Positions 44,708-54,010 of a stretch of 64,000 nucleotides of DNA are shown one piece after another. The number at the start of each line of letters is the position of its first letter. The stretch's first letter is position 1. The stretch is taken from the NCBI GenBank assembly GCA_963789355.1, contig CAWBKK010000008.1, positions 62,001 through 126,000 on the forward strand. The letters run 5' to 3'. The notes below the pieces were generated by a model. It had not been told where the DNA came from, searched no databases, and saw only the letters and a program-made list of their open reading frames with translations. This stretch comes from Gaiellasilicea sp963789355. Its GTDB lineage: Bacteria; Actinomycetota; Thermoleophilia; Gaiellales; Gaiellaceae. The translations under genes and the position numbers were made by a program.

Positions 44708-47113
44708 ATGGAGCCGCTCTACAGGCCGGAGGGCGTCGAGGAGCGCTGGCAGCGCACCTGGGAGGACGAGGGCCTCTACCGGGCCGGCGCGGGCAAGCGC
44801 CGCGACGAGACGTTCGTGATCGCCGTGCCGCCCCCGAACGTGACCGGTGCGCTGCACATGGGCCACGCCCTGAACGGGTCGCTGCAGGACGTCCTGATCC
44901 GCTGGCACCGGATGCGCGGCTTCGACACGCTCTGGCAGCCGGGCTACGACCACGCGGGAATCGCGACGCAGAACGTCGTGGAGAAGCAGCTCGCGAAGGA
45001 GGGGACGTCGCGGAAGGAGCTGGGCCGCGACGCGTTCGTCGAGCGCGTCTGGCGCCACCTCGAGGACACCGGCCGCACGATCATGGGCCAGTTCCGCAGG
45101 CTCGGCGCGTCGCTCGACTACAGCCGCGAGCGGTTCACGATGGACGACGCGTATGTCGAGGCGGTGATGCGCTTCTTCGTCCACCTCTGGGACAAGGGCT
45201 GGGTCTATCGCGCCGAGCGGATCGTCAACTGGTGCCCGTTCCACGAGACGGCGATCTCGGATCTCGAGGTCGAGCACGTGGACATGGACGACACGCTCAC
45301 ATACGCGCGGTATCCCTTCACCGACGGCTCGGGCCACATCACGATTGCGACCGTGCGGCCGGCGACGATCCTCGCCGACGTCGCCGTCGCCGTCCACCCC
45401 GGCGACGAGCGCTATGCCGGCGCGATCGGCAAGCACGTCCTCGTCCCGTACGTCGAGCGGGCCGTGCCGGTGATCGCCGACGAGCGCGTCGAGCCCGAGT
45501 TCGGCACGGGTGCGCTCAAGATCACGCCAGGGCACGACCCGACCGACTTCGAGATCGGTCGCGACCACGGGCTCGAGATCCTGACCGTGATCGGGCCGGA
45601 CGGCCGGATGAACGAGCATGCGGGCGACCTCGCCGGGAAGACGCAGGCGGAGGCGGACGCCGCCGTCCTCGCCTGGCTGAAGGAGCACGACCGGCTCGAG
45701 CGGCGCGAGCACTACCGGCACGCGGTCGGCACCTGCGAGCGCTGCCACACGCGGATCGAGCCGCTCGTCTCGCTGCAGTGGTGGGTCGCGATGGAGGAAC
45801 CGCGCAAGCCGGCGCTCGCGGCGGTGCGTGAGCGACGCGTCCGCTACCACCCGGAGTCGCAGCACCAGTTCGCGATTCGCTCGCTCGAGGAGATCCCCGA
45901 CTGGAACATCTCGCGCCAGCTCTGGTGGGGGCATCAGCAGCCGCTCTGGTACTGCCCCGACGGGCACGTCACGTGCGCCTGGCCGCCCCCGACCGCCTGC
46001 GCCGAGTGCGGCTCGGCGGAGCTCGAGCGCGACCCGGACGTGCTCGACACCTGGTTCTCGTCGGCGCTCTGGCCCTACGCGACGCTCGGCTGGCCGGAGC
46101 GGACGCCCGAGCTCGAGCAGTACTACCCCGGCGACGTCAACTCGACCGCGCGCGAGATCATCCGCCTCTGGGAGAACCGGATGATCTGGACGGGGCTCGA
46201 GCTGCTCGGCGCGATCCCGTTCACGGACGTGATCGTCCACTCGACGATCCTGGCCGGCGACGGCCGGCGGATGTCCAAGAGCCTCGGCAACGGCGTCGAC
46301 CCGCTCGAGCTGATCGCCACGCACGGCGCCGACGCGACCCGCTACGGCCTCCTGAAGATGTCCTCGACGCAGGACGTCCGCTTCACGGAAGGGCCGCTCG
46401 AGGAAGGGCGCAAGCTGGCGAACAAGCTCTGGAACGTCTCGCGGCTGCTGCTGCAGAACCGGGTCGAGCCGAACGCGCGGCCTCGCGAGGTGGAGGAGCG
46501 CTGGATCCTGGCGCGGCTCGATGCGACCCGCGAGGAGCTCGAGCAGGCATGGGCGGCCTTCGACTTCTCGCACTCCGTGCAGTCGCTCTACCGGCTCACG
46601 TTCGACGACTTCTGCGACTGGTACGCGGAGGCGATCAAGCCGAGGCTGCGCGAGGGCGACGAGGACGCGGCGGCGACCGCGCTCGCGGCGCTCGAGCGGC
46701 TGCTGTCCCTGCTCCACCCCGTGATGCCGCACGTGACCGAGGAGATCTGGTCGCAGTTTCACGAGTCGCGGCTGATCGTCTCGCCGTGGCCCGAGCCCGA
46801 CGAGGCTCACGCAGCCGACGCCGACGCCCTCCAGCCGGTGCAGGAGGCGGCGGCGATGTTCCGCCGCAGCGGCGTCGTCGTCGAGCTCGGCGGCGACGAG
46901 AAGCGGATCTTCGACGCTGTCGTCCGCCCCGAGCGGGCGAAGGGGAACGGGAACGCGGCAGCCGAGATCGAGCGCCTTCGTGGCGAGGTCGAGCGCGGCG
47001 AGCGGATGCTCGCGAACGAGAAGTTCGTCACGAACGCGAAGCCCGAGGTGGTCGAGGCAGAGCGCGAGAAGCTCGCCCGCTACCGGCGCGAGCTCGATGC
47101 CCTCTCGGGCTGA
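44708..47113 (+). CDS. valS: Valyl-tRNA synthetase
   Basis: 801 aa. HIGH-type motif HMGH at 50-53 (PPPNVTGALHMGHALNGS), a CP1 editing domain (~180-330), RMSKS near 521-525, an anticodon-binding domain, and a short C-terminal coiled coil (RLRGEVERGERML). It charges tRNA-Val. At 801 aa it is shorter than many ValS (~860-950) but all core parts are present. It overlaps folC by 17 bp. Confidence 0.95.
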   Translation: MEPLYRPEGVEERWQRTWEDEGLYRAGAGKRRDETFVIAVPPPNVTGALHMGHALNGSLQDVLIRWHRMRGFDTLWQPGYDHAGIATQNVVEKQLAKEGTSRKELGRDAFVERVWRHLEDTGRTIMGQFRRLGASLDYSRERFTMDDAYVEAVMRFFVHLWDKGWVYRAERIVNWCPFHETAISDLEVEHVDMDDTLTYARYPFTDGSGHITIATVRPATILADVAVAVHPGDERYAGAIGKHVLVPYVERAVPVIADERVEPEFGTGALKITPGHDPTDFEIGRDHGLEILTVIGPDGRMNEHAGDLAGKTQAEADAAVLAWLKEHDRLERREHYRHAVGTCERCHTRIEPLVSLQWWVAMEEPRKPALAAVRERRVRYHPESQHQFAIRSLEEIPDWNISRQLWWGHQQPLWYCPDGHVTCAWPPPTACAECGSAELERDPDVLDTWFSSALWPYATLGWPERTPELEQYYPGDVNSTAREIIRLWENRMIWTGLELLGAIPFTDVIVHSTILAGDGRRMSKSLGNGVDPLELIATHGADATRYGLLKMSSTQDVRFTEGPLEEGRKLANKLWNVSRLLLQNRVEPNARPREVEERWILARLDATREELEQAWAAFDFSHSVQSLYRLTFDDFCDWYAEAIKPRLREGDEDAAATALAALERLLSLLHPVMPHVTEEIWSQFHESRLIVSPWPEPDEAHAADADALQPVQEAAAMFRRSGVVVELGGDEKRIFDAVVRPERAKGNGNAAAEIERLRGEVERGERMLANEKFVTNAKPEVVEAEREKLARYRRELDALSG

Positions 47114-48143
47114 GCACACCGCCTGGCTCGCCTCGCTCAGCCCCTGGCCGAAGGAGTTCGGGCTCGGCCGGATGCGGACGCTCCTGGCGGCGCTCGGCGA
47201 CCCCGAGCTCGCCTACCCGGCGATCCACGTCGTCGGTACGAACGGGAAGTCGACCGCGACGCGGACGATCGAGGCGCTGCTGCTGGCAGAGGGGCTCTCG
47301 GTCGGCGCGACCGTGTCGCCGCACATCCGCTCGTGGGCGGAGCGGATCACGGTCGACGGGGAGGAGGCCGACTTCGAGGCGGCGATCGCCCGCGTGCGGC
47401 CGGAGGCCGAGGCGCAGGAGGCGACGCAGTTCGAGGCGGTGATCGCCGCTGCCTTCGCCGAGTTCGCGGCGCGTGAGGTCGACGTCGCCGTCGTCGAGGC
47501 CGGGCTCGGTGGGCGGCTCGACGCCACGAACGTGCTCCGCTCGCACGTCGTCCTGCTCACGAACGTCGGCCTCGAGCACACCGACGTGCTCGGCGACACC
47601 CGCGAGCAGATCGCGGCGGAGAAGCTCGCCGTCGTCCAGGAGGGAACCATCGCCGTCCTCCCGGACGAGGAGTTCGCGGCGCTTGCCGGCCCCAACGTCG
47701 TCGTCGGCGGCGCTCGCGAGGCGGCGTCCGCGTTCCTCGGCCGGCCGGTCGAGCGCGAGGTCGAAGTCGCGCTGCCGGGACGGCTCGAGCGGCGCGGCGA
47801 CGAGCTCCGCGACGGCGCTCACAACGCGGACGGCGCCCGCTGGCTCGTGGCGCAGCTCGACCGGGACGACTACACGATCGTCGCCTCGATCCTGCGCGAC
47901 AAGGACGTCGCCGGAATGCTGGCGGCGCTCGCAACCAGGGGGCGCCGCCTCGTCGCGACCGAGTCGTCGAACGCCCGTGCGCTCCCGGCTGCCGAGCTTG
48001 CGCGCCTGGCCGCCGCGCACTTCGCCGAGGTCGAGATCGAGCCCGATCCCGCCGCCGCGCTCGCCCGCGCGCGCCCGCATCCACCCGTCCTCGTCACCGG
48101 CTCGCTGTACCTTCTCGCCGACTTGGCGAGGAACGGGGCCTAA
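47097..48143 (+). CDS. folC: Folylpolyglutamate / dihydrofolate synthase, internally short
   Basis: 348 aa from ATG 47097, inside the end of valS. Mur-ligase features: P-loop VVGTNGKSTATRTIEAL, VEAGLGGRLDATNVL, LTNVGLEHTDVLGDTREQIAAEK, DGAHNADGARWL. Usual length is ~420; the segment normally carrying the HQxxNAxxAL helix appears missing between VVVGGAREAAS and LPGRLERR. The frame is continuous. It is either a lineage-specific short form or an in-frame loss. Confidence 0.85.
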   Translation: MPSRAEHTAWLASLSPWPKEFGLGRMRTLLAALGDPELAYPAIHVVGTNGKSTATRTIEALLLAEGLSVGATVSPHIRSWAERITVDGEEADFEAAIARVRPEAEAQEATQFEAVIAAAFAEFAAREVDVAVVEAGLGGRLDATNVLRSHVVLLTNVGLEHTDVLGDTREQIAAEKLAVVQEGTIAVLPDEEFAALAGPNVVVGGAREAASAFLGRPVEREVEVALPGRLERRGDELRDGAHNADGARWLVAQLDRDDYTIVASILRDKDVAGMLAALATRGRRLVATESSNARALPAAELARLAAAHFAEVEIEPDPAAALARARPHPPVLVTGSLYLLADLARNGA

Positions 48144-48144
48144 C

Positions 48145-48258
48145 ATGACGAAGATGCGCGAACGGGTGACCGTGCTCGCGTTCGCGCTCGGGGTGCTCGG
48201 CTTCATCATCGGCTCCGCGTTCGGAATCGGCTATCTCGTGGGAAGACTGCTCTTGTGA
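48145..48258 (+). CDS. 37-aa single-TM peptide
   Basis: MTKMRERVTVLAFALGVLGF and onward: a basic start and one Gly-rich TM helix. It begins 1 nt after the folC stop, and its TGA overlaps the GTG of the next gene (GTGA), so it sits in a coupled series. Conservation would confirm it. Function unknown. Confidence 0.55.
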   Translation: MTKMRERVTVLAFALGVLGFIIGSAFGIGYLVGRLLL

Positions 48259-48815
48259 TCCTCGCCGCCACCACAACCAACGACGACCTGCTCGGAGGAG
48301 TCAACGACTTCTTCGACTCGGGCGCGTGGATGGTGATCCGCAATCTGACCATCTTCTTCGTCGCCGTCTTCTGGCTCGCAACGGCGTACTGGGTCTACAA
48401 GGACGCACGCCGGCGGATCGAGGATCCCTGGCTCGTCGCGATGGCGACCGTGCTCGGCCTCGTGCCGCCGTTCGTCGGCCCGATCATCTACCTCTTCTTC
48501 CGTCCGCCGGAGTACATCGAGGACGTGCGCGAGCGCGAGCTCGAGATCCGCGCGATGGAGGAGCGGCTGTCCAAGCGCGACCTGCACTGCCCGGTCTGCC
48601 GCGCCGCGGTCGAGGCGACGTTCCTCGTCTGCCCGGTGTGCACGACTCGGTTGAAGCAGGCCTGCGCGAAGTGCAACGCGCCGCTCGAGGCGCTCTGGCA
48701 GATCTGCCCGCATTGCGCGACGCCGGTCTCGACGCCGAACCTGCCCGGAATCGTCGAGGACACGATCGCGGACAGCTGGACGGCTCCTCGAAAGCGCGCC
48801 GCCGAGTCTGACTAG
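48255..48815 (+). CDS. Membrane protein with double zinc ribbon
   Basis: 186 aa. Two TM helices (~28-48 and ~60-80, VIRNLTIFFVAVFWLATAYW, VLGLVPPFVGPIIYLFF), then a cytosolic double zinc ribbon with four CxxC pairs (CPVC, CPVC, CAKC, CPHC). Family DZR-like; role unknown. Confidence 0.8.
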   Translation: MILAATTTNDDLLGGVNDFFDSGAWMVIRNLTIFFVAVFWLATAYWVYKDARRRIEDPWLVAMATVLGLVPPFVGPIIYLFFRPPEYIEDVRERELEIRAMEERLSKRDLHCPVCRAAVEATFLVCPVCTTRLKQACAKCNAPLEALWQICPHCATPVSTPNLPGIVEDTIADSWTAPRKRAAESD

Positions 48816-48827
48816 ACTCCGCGGCCG

Positions 48828-49248
48828 ATGGCCGTCGAGCGCACCTTGATCCTGATCAAGCCGGACGCGACCGAGCGGGCGCTTTCGGGTGAGATCCTCG
48901 CCCGGATCGAGCGCCGCGGCTTCCAGGTCGTCGGCGGGCAAGCTCCTCCGCGTCGGCCGCGAGCTCGGCTCCGAGCACTACGCCGAGCACAGCGAGAAGC
49001 CGTTCTTCGGCGAGCTGCTCGAGTTCATCACCTCCGCGCCCACGTGGGCGCTCGTCGTCGAAGGCGAGGGAGTGATCGCGACGATGAGGAAGACGATCGG
49101 CGCCACGAACCCCGCGGACGCCGACCCCGGCACGATTCGCGGCGACTACGCCTCCTCGATGCCGAACAACCTCATCCACGGCTCCGATTCGCCCGAGTCG
49201 GCGCAGCGCGAGATCGCGTTGTGGTTCTCGGATGACGAACTGGTCTGA
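48828..49248 (+). CDS. ndk: Nucleoside diphosphate kinase (frameshift as read)
   Basis: Repaired length ~139 aa, normal for Ndk. N-part RTLILIKPDATERALSGEIL, C-part with catalytic His in NLIHGSDSPESAQREI. The frame shifts near 48937-48940: one extra G in a GGG run turns GGKLLRVG into GGQAPPRR. Balances NTP pools. It is expected to be intact in the cell, so this is probably a consensus indel. It overlaps the next gene by 17 bp. Confidence 0.9.
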
Positions 49249-49993
49249 CGACGCCGCTCGCAATCGCGAGCTCTGGACGAAGTCGAACGCCGAGCACACC
49301 GGCGAACATGCCCGCGAGGCCTGGGCGAAGGAGGAGATCGACTGGGGCGTCTTCGCGATCCCCGAGTCGAACGTGGGCGTTCTCGGAGACGTGGCCGACC
49401 TCGACGTCGTCGAGCTCGGCTGTGGTACGGCATACGTGTCGGCATGGCTGGCGAAGCGCGGCGCGCGGCCGATCGGTGTCGACGTCACACCTGCCCAGCT
49501 CGAGACCGCGCGCGCGATGCAAGATGAGTTCGGACTCGAGTTCCCGCTGATCGAGGCCGACGCGGCCGCGACCGGGCTCCCGGACGCGTCGGCCGATCTC
49601 GTCATCTCGGAGTACGGTGCCTCGATCTGGGTCGACCCCTACCGTTGGATCCCGGAAGCGGCGCGGTTGCTGCGGCCGGGTGGCGAGCTCGTCTTCCTCC
49701 GCAACTCGACCCTGGTGATCCTCTGCTCGCCCGACGGCGACGAGCCCGCGGGGGAGCAGCTCGCCCGGCCCCAGTTCGGCCTGCACCGGCTCGACTGCTG
49801 GGACGGTGTCGAGTTCCACCTCGCTCACGGCGACTGGATCCGCCTGTTGCGCGCGAACGGCTTCGAGATCCTCGACCTCGTTGAGCTACAGGCGCCCGAG
49901 ACGGCCGAGACCCACGAGTACTACGACTACGTCTCCGGTGACTGGGCGAAGAAGTGGCCCGCGGAAGAGATCTGGAGAGCGCGGAAGCGGTGA
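49232..49993 (+). CDS. Class I SAM-dependent methyltransferase
   Basis: 253 aa. Motif I VVELGCGTAYVSAWLAKRGA, motif II/III GVDVTPAQLETARAM, and ARLLRPGGELVFL. Substrate unknown. It overlaps ndk and maf, so all three are likely one unit. Confidence 0.88.
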   Translation: MTNWSDDAARNRELWTKSNAEHTGEHAREAWAKEEIDWGVFAIPESNVGVLGDVADLDVVELGCGTAYVSAWLAKRGARPIGVDVTPAQLETARAMQDEFGLEFPLIEADAAATGLPDASADLVISEYGASIWVDPYRWIPEAARLLRPGGELVFLRNSTLVILCSPDGDEPAGEQLARPQFGLHRLDCWDGVEFHLAHGDWIRLLRANGFEILDLVELQAPETAETHEYYDYVSGDWAKKWPAEEIWRARKR

Positions 49994-50586
49994 GCCCGCA
50001 CGTCGTCGACCCGATCCTGCTGGCGTCGACGAGCCCTCAGCGACGCGCGATCCTCGAGCAGCTCGACCTCCCGTTCGAAGTCGTCGAGCCGGCCTACGAG
50101 GAGCACGACCCGCCGGACGCCGGGGTCTCCGACCTCGTTCGGGAGCACGCGCGCGGCAAGGCTCGCTCCGTTGCCCACCTCGGCGGCCCGCACAAGCCGG
50201 TGCTCGGCGTCGACACCGCGGTCGCAATCGGCGACGCGATCCTCGGCAAGCCGGCGGACGCCGCCGAGGCGGAGCGGATGCTCGAGCGGCTGTCCGGGCA
50301 GACGCACACCGTCGTCTCCGGCCTCTGCCTGCTCACCGCGGGCTGGGAGGTCGTCGAGCACGAGTCGACCACCGTCACGTTCCGCGAGCTGACCCCGCGC
50401 GAGCTGGCGCGGTACCTGGCCCACGGCGAGTGGAAGGGTCGCGCCGGCGGGTACGCGATCCAGGGCCGCGGCGCCGCCCTTGTCGAGCGGATCGAGGGCG
50501 ACTACCTGAACGTCGTCGGCCTTCCGGCCGCGCTCCTCGTGCGGATCCTCGCCGAGCGCTTCCCCGGCGCCTACGGCCTCGGGTAA
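49990..50586 (+). CDS. maf: Maf-like nucleotide pyrophosphatase
   Basis: 198 aa from GTG 49990 (GTGA overlap). ILLASTSPQRRAILEQL, VLGVDTAVAIGDAILGKP, and GRAGGYAIQGRGAALVERIEGDYLNVVGLP are Maf signatures. Removes non-canonical or UTP/dTTP-type nucleotides. It converges with the SDR gene, sharing 16 bp. Confidence 0.92.
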   Translation: MSPHVVDPILLASTSPQRRAILEQLDLPFEVVEPAYEEHDPPDAGVSDLVREHARGKARSVAHLGGPHKPVLGVDTAVAIGDAILGKPADAAEAERMLERLSGQTHTVVSGLCLLTAGWEVVEHESTTVTFRELTPRELARYLAHGEWKGRAGGYAIQGRGAALVERIEGDYLNVVGLPAALLVRILAERFPGAYGLG

Positions 50587-51404
50587 GTGCGCCCGACGAC
50601 CGCATCCCAGCCGCGGTCGGGCAACAGGCGGCGCAGCGTGATGAAGAGGCGCGCCGACGGCGTCACCCGGTAGCGCGTTCGCGGCCGCTTCGCGGTCACG
50701 GCCCGCTCGATCGCCTTCGCCACCGTCTCCGGCCCGCCGCCGAGCACGCGCGCGAGCCCTCCGTCGTAGGCGCCGGCGGTCGCCGCGCCGACGGCTGCGT
50801 TGAAGCGGCCGTATGGCTCTGCGCCGAGGGGAATCGAGCCGACCGCCGCCTCGGCGAACTTCGTCCGGATCAGCCCCGGCTGGATCACGACGACGTCGAT
50901 CCCGAAGCCTGCCACCTCGAACCGGAGGGCATCACTGAGCGCTTCCACTGCGTGCTTGGACGCGTGGTACCAGCCCCCGCCCGGGAAGGTGAGCTCGCCG
51001 CCCATCGAGCTGACGTTGATGACCCGTCCCCAACCCTGCGCGCGCATTCCCGGCAGGACCAACTGCGTCAGGCGCGCGAGGCCGAACAGATTCGTCTCGA
51101 ACTGCCGGCGGGCATCGTCGAGCGACACACTCTCCACGGCGCCGCCGAGCGAGTAGCCGGCGTTGTTCACGACCGCGCCGACCGCGCCATGCTCGTGCTC
51201 GATCTCCTCGACGACGGCCGCCATAGAGGCGTCGTCCGTGACGTCGAGCTCGCGGAGCTCGCAGCACCCGTCGAGGTCGGCCAGCGCTTCGAGCCGCCGG
51301 GCGGTCGCATAGACATGCCAGCCCTTGCTGCCGATCAGCTCGGCCGTGGCGAAGCCGATCCCTGAGGAGCACCCGGTGATGAGCACGGCGCGCGACTCGG
51401 CCAC
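50571..51404 (-). CDS. Short-chain dehydrogenase/reductase
   Basis: 277 aa from GTG 51404. Cofactor motif TGCSSGIG (~9-16), NNAGYSLGG, catalytic Ser (VINVSSMGG) and YHASK. Classical SDR, substrate unknown. It is divergent from mreB. Confidence 0.92.
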   Translation of the reverse strand: MAESRAVLITGCSSGIGFATAELIGSKGWHVYATARRLEALADLDGCCELRELDVTDDASMAAVVEEIEHEHGAVGAVVNNAGYSLGGAVESVSLDDARRQFETNLFGLARLTQLVLPGMRAQGWGRVINVSSMGGELTFPGGGWYHASKHAVEALSDALRFEVAGFGIDVVVIQPGLIRTKFAEAAVGSIPLGAEPYGRFNAAVGAATAGAYDGGLARVLGGGPETVAKAIERAVTAKRPRTRYRVTPSARLFITLRRLLPDRGWDAVVGRTYPRP

Positions 51405-51438
51405 CTCGGGAGTGTGCAGGCTAGAGTGGTTCGCTGGT

Positions 51439-52494
51439 ATGGGCATCTTTCGCTCGATGAGCGGCTTCGGCGGCCGGGACATGGCCGTGGACCTCGGCAC
51501 CGCCAACACGCTCGTCTACGTCCGCGGCCGCGGGATCGTCCTCAGCGAGCCGTCTGTCGTCGCGATCGACCAGCGCACCGGTGAGGTGCACGCCGTCGGC
51601 GCCGAGGCCAAGCGGATGCTCGGGCGCACGCCTGGAACGATCGCGGCCATCCGCCCACTCAAGGACGGCGTCATCGCCGACTTCGACGTGACCGAGCAGA
51701 TGCTCCGCCACTTCATCCAGAAGGTGCACCAGCACCGGTTCGCGCATCCCCGCGTCGTCGTCTGCGTCCCCTCGGGCGTGACCGGCGTCGAGAAGCGCGC
51801 GGTCGAGGAGGCAACCCTGTCCGCCGGCGCGCGCCAGGCGTACCTGATCGAGGAGCCGATGGCCGCCGCGATCGGCGCCGGGCTGCCGGTCGCCGAGCCG
51901 ACCGGGAACATGATCGTCGACATCGGCGGCGGCACCACCGAGGTCGCGGTGATCTCGCTGGGCGGAATCGTCGTCTCGCAGAGCCTCCGCGTCGGCGGCG
52001 ACGAGATGGACGACGCGATCGTCAACCACATCAAGAAGGAGTACAAGCTCCTGATCGGCCAGCAGACGGCCGAGGAGATCAAGCTCGAGGTCGGCTCCGC
52101 CTACCGGATGCGGGAGGAGATCCAGGCAGAGGTGCGCGGCCGCGACATGCTCACCGGCCTGCCGAAGACGGTGATCCTCTCCTCGGAGGAGGTGCGCCAT
52201 GCGCTCGAGGAGCCGGTCGCGCAGATCATCGACGCGATCCGCTCCACGCTCGACAAGACGCCCCCGGAGCTGGCCGCGGACATCATGGACCGCGGGATCG
52301 TGCTCGCCGGCGGCGGCGCGCTCCTGAGCGGCCTCGACGAGCGTCTCCGCCACGAGACGCAGATGCCGGTCCACCTCGCCGAGAGCCCGCTGACGTGCGT
52401 GGCCGTCGGCTCCGGCCGCAGCCTGGAGGAGTTCGAGGCGATCCACCGGAGCGCCCGCGCCCGCAACCGTCGCAACGGCAGAGGCCGCTACTAA
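51439..52494 (+). CDS. mreB: Rod-shape actin homolog MreB
   Basis: 351 aa. Actin-fold phosphate loops: MAVDLGTANTLVY, VIVPSG-type VVVCVPSGVT, IVDIGGGTTEVAVISLGG and VLAGGGALLSGLDE. Guides lateral wall synthesis. First gene of mreBCD-mrdA-rodA. TAGAGT (51422-51427) is a likely -10. Confidence 0.95.
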   Translation: MGIFRSMSGFGGRDMAVDLGTANTLVYVRGRGIVLSEPSVVAIDQRTGEVHAVGAEAKRMLGRTPGTIAAIRPLKDGVIADFDVTEQMLRHFIQKVHQHRFAHPRVVVCVPSGVTGVEKRAVEEATLSAGARQAYLIEEPMAAAIGAGLPVAEPTGNMIVDIGGGTTEVAVISLGGIVVSQSLRVGGDEMDDAIVNHIKKEYKLLIGQQTAEEIKLEVGSAYRMREEIQAEVRGRDMLTGLPKTVILSSEEVRHALEEPVAQIIDAIRSTLDKTPPELAADIMDRGIVLAGGGALLSGLDERLRHETQMPVHLAESPLTCVAVGSGRSLEEFEAIHRSARARNRRNGRGRY

Positions 52495-52532
52495 GCCGAA
52501 TCGCCACGAGCGCCGCCGCAGAGGGCGCTAAC

Positions 52533-53486
52533 ATGAAGCGCTTGCCACGCAACCGCACCGCAAAATCGGCGGTGCTGGGCCTTCCCGTCCGGCGTCCCGC
52601 CCCGCGTTCGCTTTCCTCCCGCAGCACCAGTGCCCTCAGGCGCCGGATCGTGCTGGGGACGCTGGTGCTGCTCGCGCTCGCCCTGATCACCGTGTCGTTC
52701 CGCGAGAGCTCCGACGGGCCGCTCCACGACGCCCAGGGCGCCGTCGCGAGCGCGTTGCAGCCGCTCGAGGTCGCGGTCGAACGGGTGGCCAGGCCGTTCC
52801 GAGACGCCTACGGCTGGACGAAGGATCTCTTCAACGCGCGCTCGGAGAACGAGGAGCTCCGCGCCGAGAACGAGCTGCTCCAGCAGCAGGTGATCCAGAA
52901 CGAGTCGGCCCTGCAGCAGAACGTCGTCCTCAAGCAGCTGCTCGAATACCGCGACTCGCCCTCGTTCCCTGCCGACTACGACGGCGTCGCGACGGAGGTG
53001 CTCGTGCGGCCCTCCTCGGCGTTCGAGCAGGAGATCGTCGTCGCCGCAGGCTCGTCCGACGGCGTCGAGGTGAACGCGGCCGTCGTCACCGCCGACGGCT
53101 TCGTCGGCACCGTCACCCGCGTGACGGAAGACGCTGCGCGCGTCCGCCTCCTCACCGACGAGTCGAGCGCCGTCTCGTCCGTCGATCTGCGCACGCGTGC
53201 AGCCGGCGTCGTCCTGCACGGACAGTCCGGCAACGCGCTCGTGCTCGATCGCGTCTCGAAGCGGGAGGTCGTCCACGTCGGCGACGAGATCGTCACCGCC
53301 GGCTGGCGCACCGGCGGCCTGGCGTCGCTCTATCCGAAGGGGATTCCGATCGGCCGGGTCTCGTTCGTCGGCGGGCTCAGCACCGATCTCTGGCAGCAGG
53401 TGCTGATCGAGTCGGACGTCGACTTCTCCGCCCTCGACTCGGTCCTCGTCCTCGTGCCGCGCCGCGCGTCCCCGGAGCTTCCGTGA
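52533..53486 (+). CDS. mreC: Rod-shape protein MreC
   Basis: 317 aa from ATG 52533. Basic cytosolic start (~1-35), TM (~39-58), coiled coil (~95-135: ENEELRAENELLQQQ), then paired beta-barrels (ATEVLVRPSSAFEQEIVVAAG, TADGFVGTVTRVTED). Scaffold linking MreB to the synthases. Confidence 0.92.
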   Translation: MKRLPRNRTAKSAVLGLPVRRPAPRSLSSRSTSALRRRIVLGTLVLLALALITVSFRESSDGPLHDAQGAVASALQPLEVAVERVARPFRDAYGWTKDLFNARSENEELRAENELLQQQVIQNESALQQNVVLKQLLEYRDSPSFPADYDGVATEVLVRPSSAFEQEIVVAAGSSDGVEVNAAVVTADGFVGTVTRVTEDAARVRLLTDESSAVSSVDLRTRAAGVVLHGQSGNALVLDRVSKREVVHVGDEIVTAGWRTGGLASLYPKGIPIGRVSFVGGLSTDLWQQVLIESDVDFSALDSVLVLVPRRASPELP

Positions 53487-54010
53487 GTTTCACCGAGAGC
53501 ACGATCGTCGCGACCGTCGTCTTCGTCGCCGCGCTGCTGCAGGTGACGCTCTTCGCCACGTTCGACCTCGCCGGCGGCGTCGCGGATGTGCTGCTGCTCG
53601 CCTTGCTCTCGATCGCCCTCCTGCGCGGCGCGGTCGTCGGCGCCGTGGCCGGCTTCTTCGGCGGCCTCCTCGTCGACGTGGTCACGCTCGACACGCTCGG
53701 CGTCTCGGCGCTCCTCTACTCGCTGGCCGGCTACTGGGCCGGGCGCTACGGCGAGACGACCGGCCGCGACCAGAGCTACGCGCCGCTGCTGACCGTCCTC
53801 GTCGCCACGATCGCGATCGGTTACGCGGGTTACGGGCTTCACTTCCTGCTCGGCGAGGAGCTCTCGGCGCGCCGCGCCCTATTCGAGACCCTGCTGCCCG
53901 CGCTCGTGCTGAACCTGCTCGTCGCGAGGCCGGTCTTCGGTCTCTGCCGGGCGGCGCTCGGCCGCGCCTCCGTCGGCGACCGCGTGACGGAGGTGAAGCT
54001 CCTTGGCTAG
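53483..54010 (+). CDS. mreD: Rod-shape protein MreD
   Basis: 175 aa, GTGA overlap with mreC. Five or so TM helices, with AGFFGGLLVDVVTLDTLGVSALLYSLAGYWAGRYG typical of MreD. Confidence 0.88.
   Translation: MSFTESTIVATVVFVAALLQVTLFATFDLAGGVADVLLLALLSIALLRGAVVGAVAGFFGGLLVDVVTLDTLGVSALLYSLAGYWAGRYGETTGRDQSYAPLLTVLVATIAIGYAGYGLHFLLGEELSARRALFETLLPALVLNLLVARPVFGLCRAALGRASVGDRVTEVKLLG

Noticed and set aside
44510..47119. An 869-aa minus-strand frame opposite valS
   Set aside because: Shadow of valS with no domain features.
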